Assembly (NCBI GenBank): GCA_009760855.2
Contig: WPIO01000012.1
Location: 7,377,501-7,441,500 of the forward strand
Reading direction: 5' to 3'
Source: Cristatella mucedo
Lineage: Eukaryota > Bryozoa > Phylactolaemata > Cristatellidae
Length of the DNA: 64,000 bases
The notes beneath the pieces were generated by a model. It was given only the letters and a program-made list of their open reading frames with translations. It had not been told where the DNA came from and did no database searches. Both the position numbers and the translations under genes were made by a program. Each line of letters begins with the position of its first letter. Positions within the stretch are counted from its first letter, which is position 1. This document shows positions 61,464 to 64,000 of this stretch, one piece after another.

Positions 61464-61921
61464 ATGACTTTAAAACACCCCACTGAGTTGCAGTCATTTA
61501 TAAAGATTCAAAAACCTATCTTTGTATACTAAATTTACTCTGGCCATGTGACTTTTATTTTATATGATTTTGTATGCTGCTAGAGTTGTGCGTACTCTCA
61601 CAAATCAATGGGAATGATTATTTTATTTTTCAGCAGATTTTAAATGCCCAGAAAGCATTTTTTATTTCTAATAGAATTATATACAAATGTTGAATCATTG
61701 CACTTAGTTCATTTCAGCAACTAGTCGAAGGTTTAGCCAATTTAATTCCATCCATCACCAACTTTTCCGTTTCTTCAGTCTTCATCTCTCGGCTTAGGCA
61801 TTGAACGGTTTTATAATTTGACATTGACAGATAGCCATCATGGTTCTTAGTTATCGTTAAACAAATATTTAAAGATCTAGTGCAAAATTTGCTGTCAGTA
61901 AGTGCAAAAGGCAAGGTTACA
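61464..61921 (+). repeat. 460-bp duplication, inserted arm
   Basis: Interrupts duplication arm 2 between GATTGTGCATG and CGTTCCTAAGAGG. Nearly identical to 58302-58760, so recent. Confidence 0.9.
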
Positions 61922-63595
61922 CGTTCCTAAGAGGAAAAGGGCGACGGCAAAAATATGTAGGTCTAGTACCAAAACACTTAAAGGGCTAACCTAATAACCT
62001 TTTGCTTTCGCATTCGCGCTCTGACATCTCACACTAAGGTAGAAATTAAACCGCTGCGATGAAATGCCAGTGATTCCGGATGATAGGTGCTTAAGACTAA
62101 ACTTGTTGATAAACACAATCAAATGATGCCGACAGATTCTGCACAACAAGTAGACAGACTCCATGTTCACATTCGTGAGAAGTTCGTTTCAAATGTGGAT
62201 TCCCAAACAGAGTCAGGCCTGTTGACCCAGCAGCCTCATCTATATAGTGGTAGAAAGGCCTTAGTGGCTACTAACCTGCTTGGAGTAGGTAATATACAAT
62301 TTTCTGTTGCAAGACTTTAACCCACGACCTGCATGATGAAGTACGAGCTCCCCCTTGGCTACGTAGTGCTGACTCTGCGGAGTGATCAGCTCGAAATCCC
62401 GAGCGGAATTTAGGCCCCACGTTTGACGTTCTAGTACATGAGTTCAGCTAGTCCTCTTTTTTTTTGTAAGATCAAGGACCAAGCCTATGGTCAAGAAATT
62501 GATTATTACGTTAATAATTTTGGAAAGCAGAAAATCTAGGCACCTCAGAAGGCGGCATTAAATATGGGATTTGAACAATAGGAGATTTTTATAGATTGGG
62601 AGGAGAACTTCGATAAGTGTCAGCAGGATCTTGAAAGTAGGCATGGGAGTAGAGATATGTAATGCGGTCACGAGTCCAGTGGGAATGATACCTTGACCTC
62701 AGATTCTCTGGTCTCATCTAACTTGGTTACCAAGAAATTGGAGTAAAATCACATATATTGCACTAAGCTGACCTGTTAGCAGTTATATAGATGGTGCATG
62801 GGAGACAAAAGCATTTTTAGACTGCTACTTTGTAGCTCAACAGGCTGTAGGTCGTACCGAGGATCTTTCAGACTCCCTTACATAAATCAACCGATATGTT
62901 TAGCAAGACTATTATTTATTAGAATTTCATGTTGTTTAAATAGTTGGAATTTTGCCGCAGTGCCTGTTGATAACACGTGCTTTACCATATTTACTTTATT
63001 GTAACCTTAAGATGACAAGCAGCTTTATAATAAGGCAAATCGGTCAAATAGCCCTAATAAATATAAGCATTTAATCAAAAATTGTGTGGACCCATATTTT
63101 CACGCTACTATTTTCTATAAAGCCACGGTCAGAACATTCTAAGGCAGAAATCTATTTTTTCTCTTTACGCATTTTTTTATAAGCTACCTGCATAATCCAA
63201 AAATGTTTACTCTAGCCAATATTCAGTAATACGTGGCTAAAACAAATCAACCCATTTACCTGTAAGCAACCAAGAGAAATCTTTAGTAAAAACTATTTCC
63301 CTTTTTGGATAAAAAAAATGCTTTCATAATCCCTTATACCTAAATTGATTGTAAATAGATTTCGCGAAAGCTTTCTGTGGTTAGAGTAACGATATTTTGA
63401 ATTCTTAGCTTTTTAGCGTTAGGTATGGTGAGGGCATGTTCACACCTATAGTACGCGTATTCCGCTATCCAAATAGTGAATGTTAGGTAAAGTTGAAGCC
63501 TAAGAGGAATATCTATAAAGGTGTAATAGTACAAGTGCCTTACTTGACCATTTTAGTTTATCTTATGAAGCATCAGGCTAAAGTAAAGATAAGCT
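61922..63595 (-). mobile_element. LINE-C, antisense (in duplication arm 2)
   Basis: Parallels 39240-40950 of arm 1 but with more broken frames. RT coding is no longer readable over any length. Confidence 0.6.
62223..62360 (-). mobile_element. SINE-2, antisense, in duplication arm 2
   Basis: CAGCCTCATCTATATAGTGG, GGCCTTAGTGGCTACTAACC and TTTAACCCACGACC. Matches the copy at 39560. Confidence 0.65.
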
Positions 63596-63599
63596 GATC

Positions 63600-63725
63600 T
63601 AGCAGCCTCATTTAAATCCCGACAGAAGAGCCTCGGTGACCATGGCGCCTCACTTGCTGCAGGAAGCACGGAATTTTCCGTTGCTCGAAATCTCTACCTT
63701 GGTCGTGAAGAATGAGCCTCGTAAC
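63600..63725 (-). mobile_element. SINE-2, antisense, in duplication arm 2
   Basis: CAGCCTCATTTAAATCCCGA, AGAGCCTCGGTGACCATGG and GCTCGAAATCTCTACCTTGG. Counterpart of 40960-41095. Confidence 0.65.
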
Positions 63726-64000
63726 CCTGTACTTATCGTATAGTAAGAGAACAATGAATAGCCATATTCGATTAAATATTATGAGGTTTCTTGCCGAGAG
63801 CAGATGCAGTATGCTACGTTTCTGGACGATTTCTCGGTAAAAGCGAAAAAGGCACTACACAAAAGCCTTTGTTTAATCCTGCGCTTTCTGTAAGGCATCT
63901 TTTGGTATGTCTCTCTGTGATCAAGAGACAAGCCATTGACGCCTTATTTCTCATGCAAACACCGTAAGAGAATTCGTGAAGGTAAAGTAAATAATTACTG

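Overview
The window is genomic DNA from an animal, almost certainly an invertebrate. Genes are split by GT-AG introns. Exons make up only a few percent of the sequence. The rest is interspersed repeats (L2/CR1-like LINE fragments, tRNA-derived SINEs, solo LTRs, a Tigger/pogo DNA transposon) and long GA, TA and TG microsatellites. I cannot name the phylum from sequence alone. There is no rRNA, CRISPR array, bacterial operon or free-standing tRNA gene that I can support.

The real genes I can support are two tandem, same-strand (+) paralogues of the EndoU/XendoU/placental-protein-11 family (poly(U)-specific, metal-dependent endoribonuclease). Copy 1 has six certain exons from 14791 to 29775, plus a likely signal-peptide exon near 12113 at the edge of a CpG-rich segment. 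Copy 2 has six certain exons from 44942 to 52821. Exons 3-7 have identical lengths in the two copies (102, 85, 150, 139 and 252 nt) and all intron phases match. Both copies keep the two catalytic histidines and the catalytic lysine. Introns have diverged completely: 14985 bp against 7880 bp for the shared part of the gene. Both genes carry a similar poly(A)-signal region 385-450 bp after the stop. The 5' ends differ: copy 1 has a CpG-rich start, while copy 2 has a consensus TATA box directly preceded by six copies of a 16-bp repeat.

Layout: 1-10.9 kb, repeats (solo LTRs, LINE-A, a nearly 3-kb antisense LINE-B); 10.9-12.1 kb, CpG-rich segment and putative first exon of copy 1; 12.2-14.8 kb, intron 1 with a LINE-A; 14.8-29.8 kb, EndoU copy 1, with SINEs, an antisense LINE-C broken by a LINE-A, and a Tigger element in its introns; 29.8-43.7 kb, LINE-A/B/C fragments, a third solo LTR and an 85-bp x 6 tandem array; 43.8-53.2 kb, promoter region and EndoU copy 2; 53.2-64 kb, degenerate LINEs and the second copy of a ~3.3-kb segmental duplication (38.06-41.37 kb matching 60.71-64.0 kb).

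The most interesting signals are the paired EndoU genes with different 5' ends; a LINE-A 3'-end hairpin supported by compensatory base changes and shared with a tRNA-derived SINE; the tandem array seeded at a LINE tail; and a recent 460-bp duplication with microhomology at its junctions. I found no evidence for a wholly new biochemical system.
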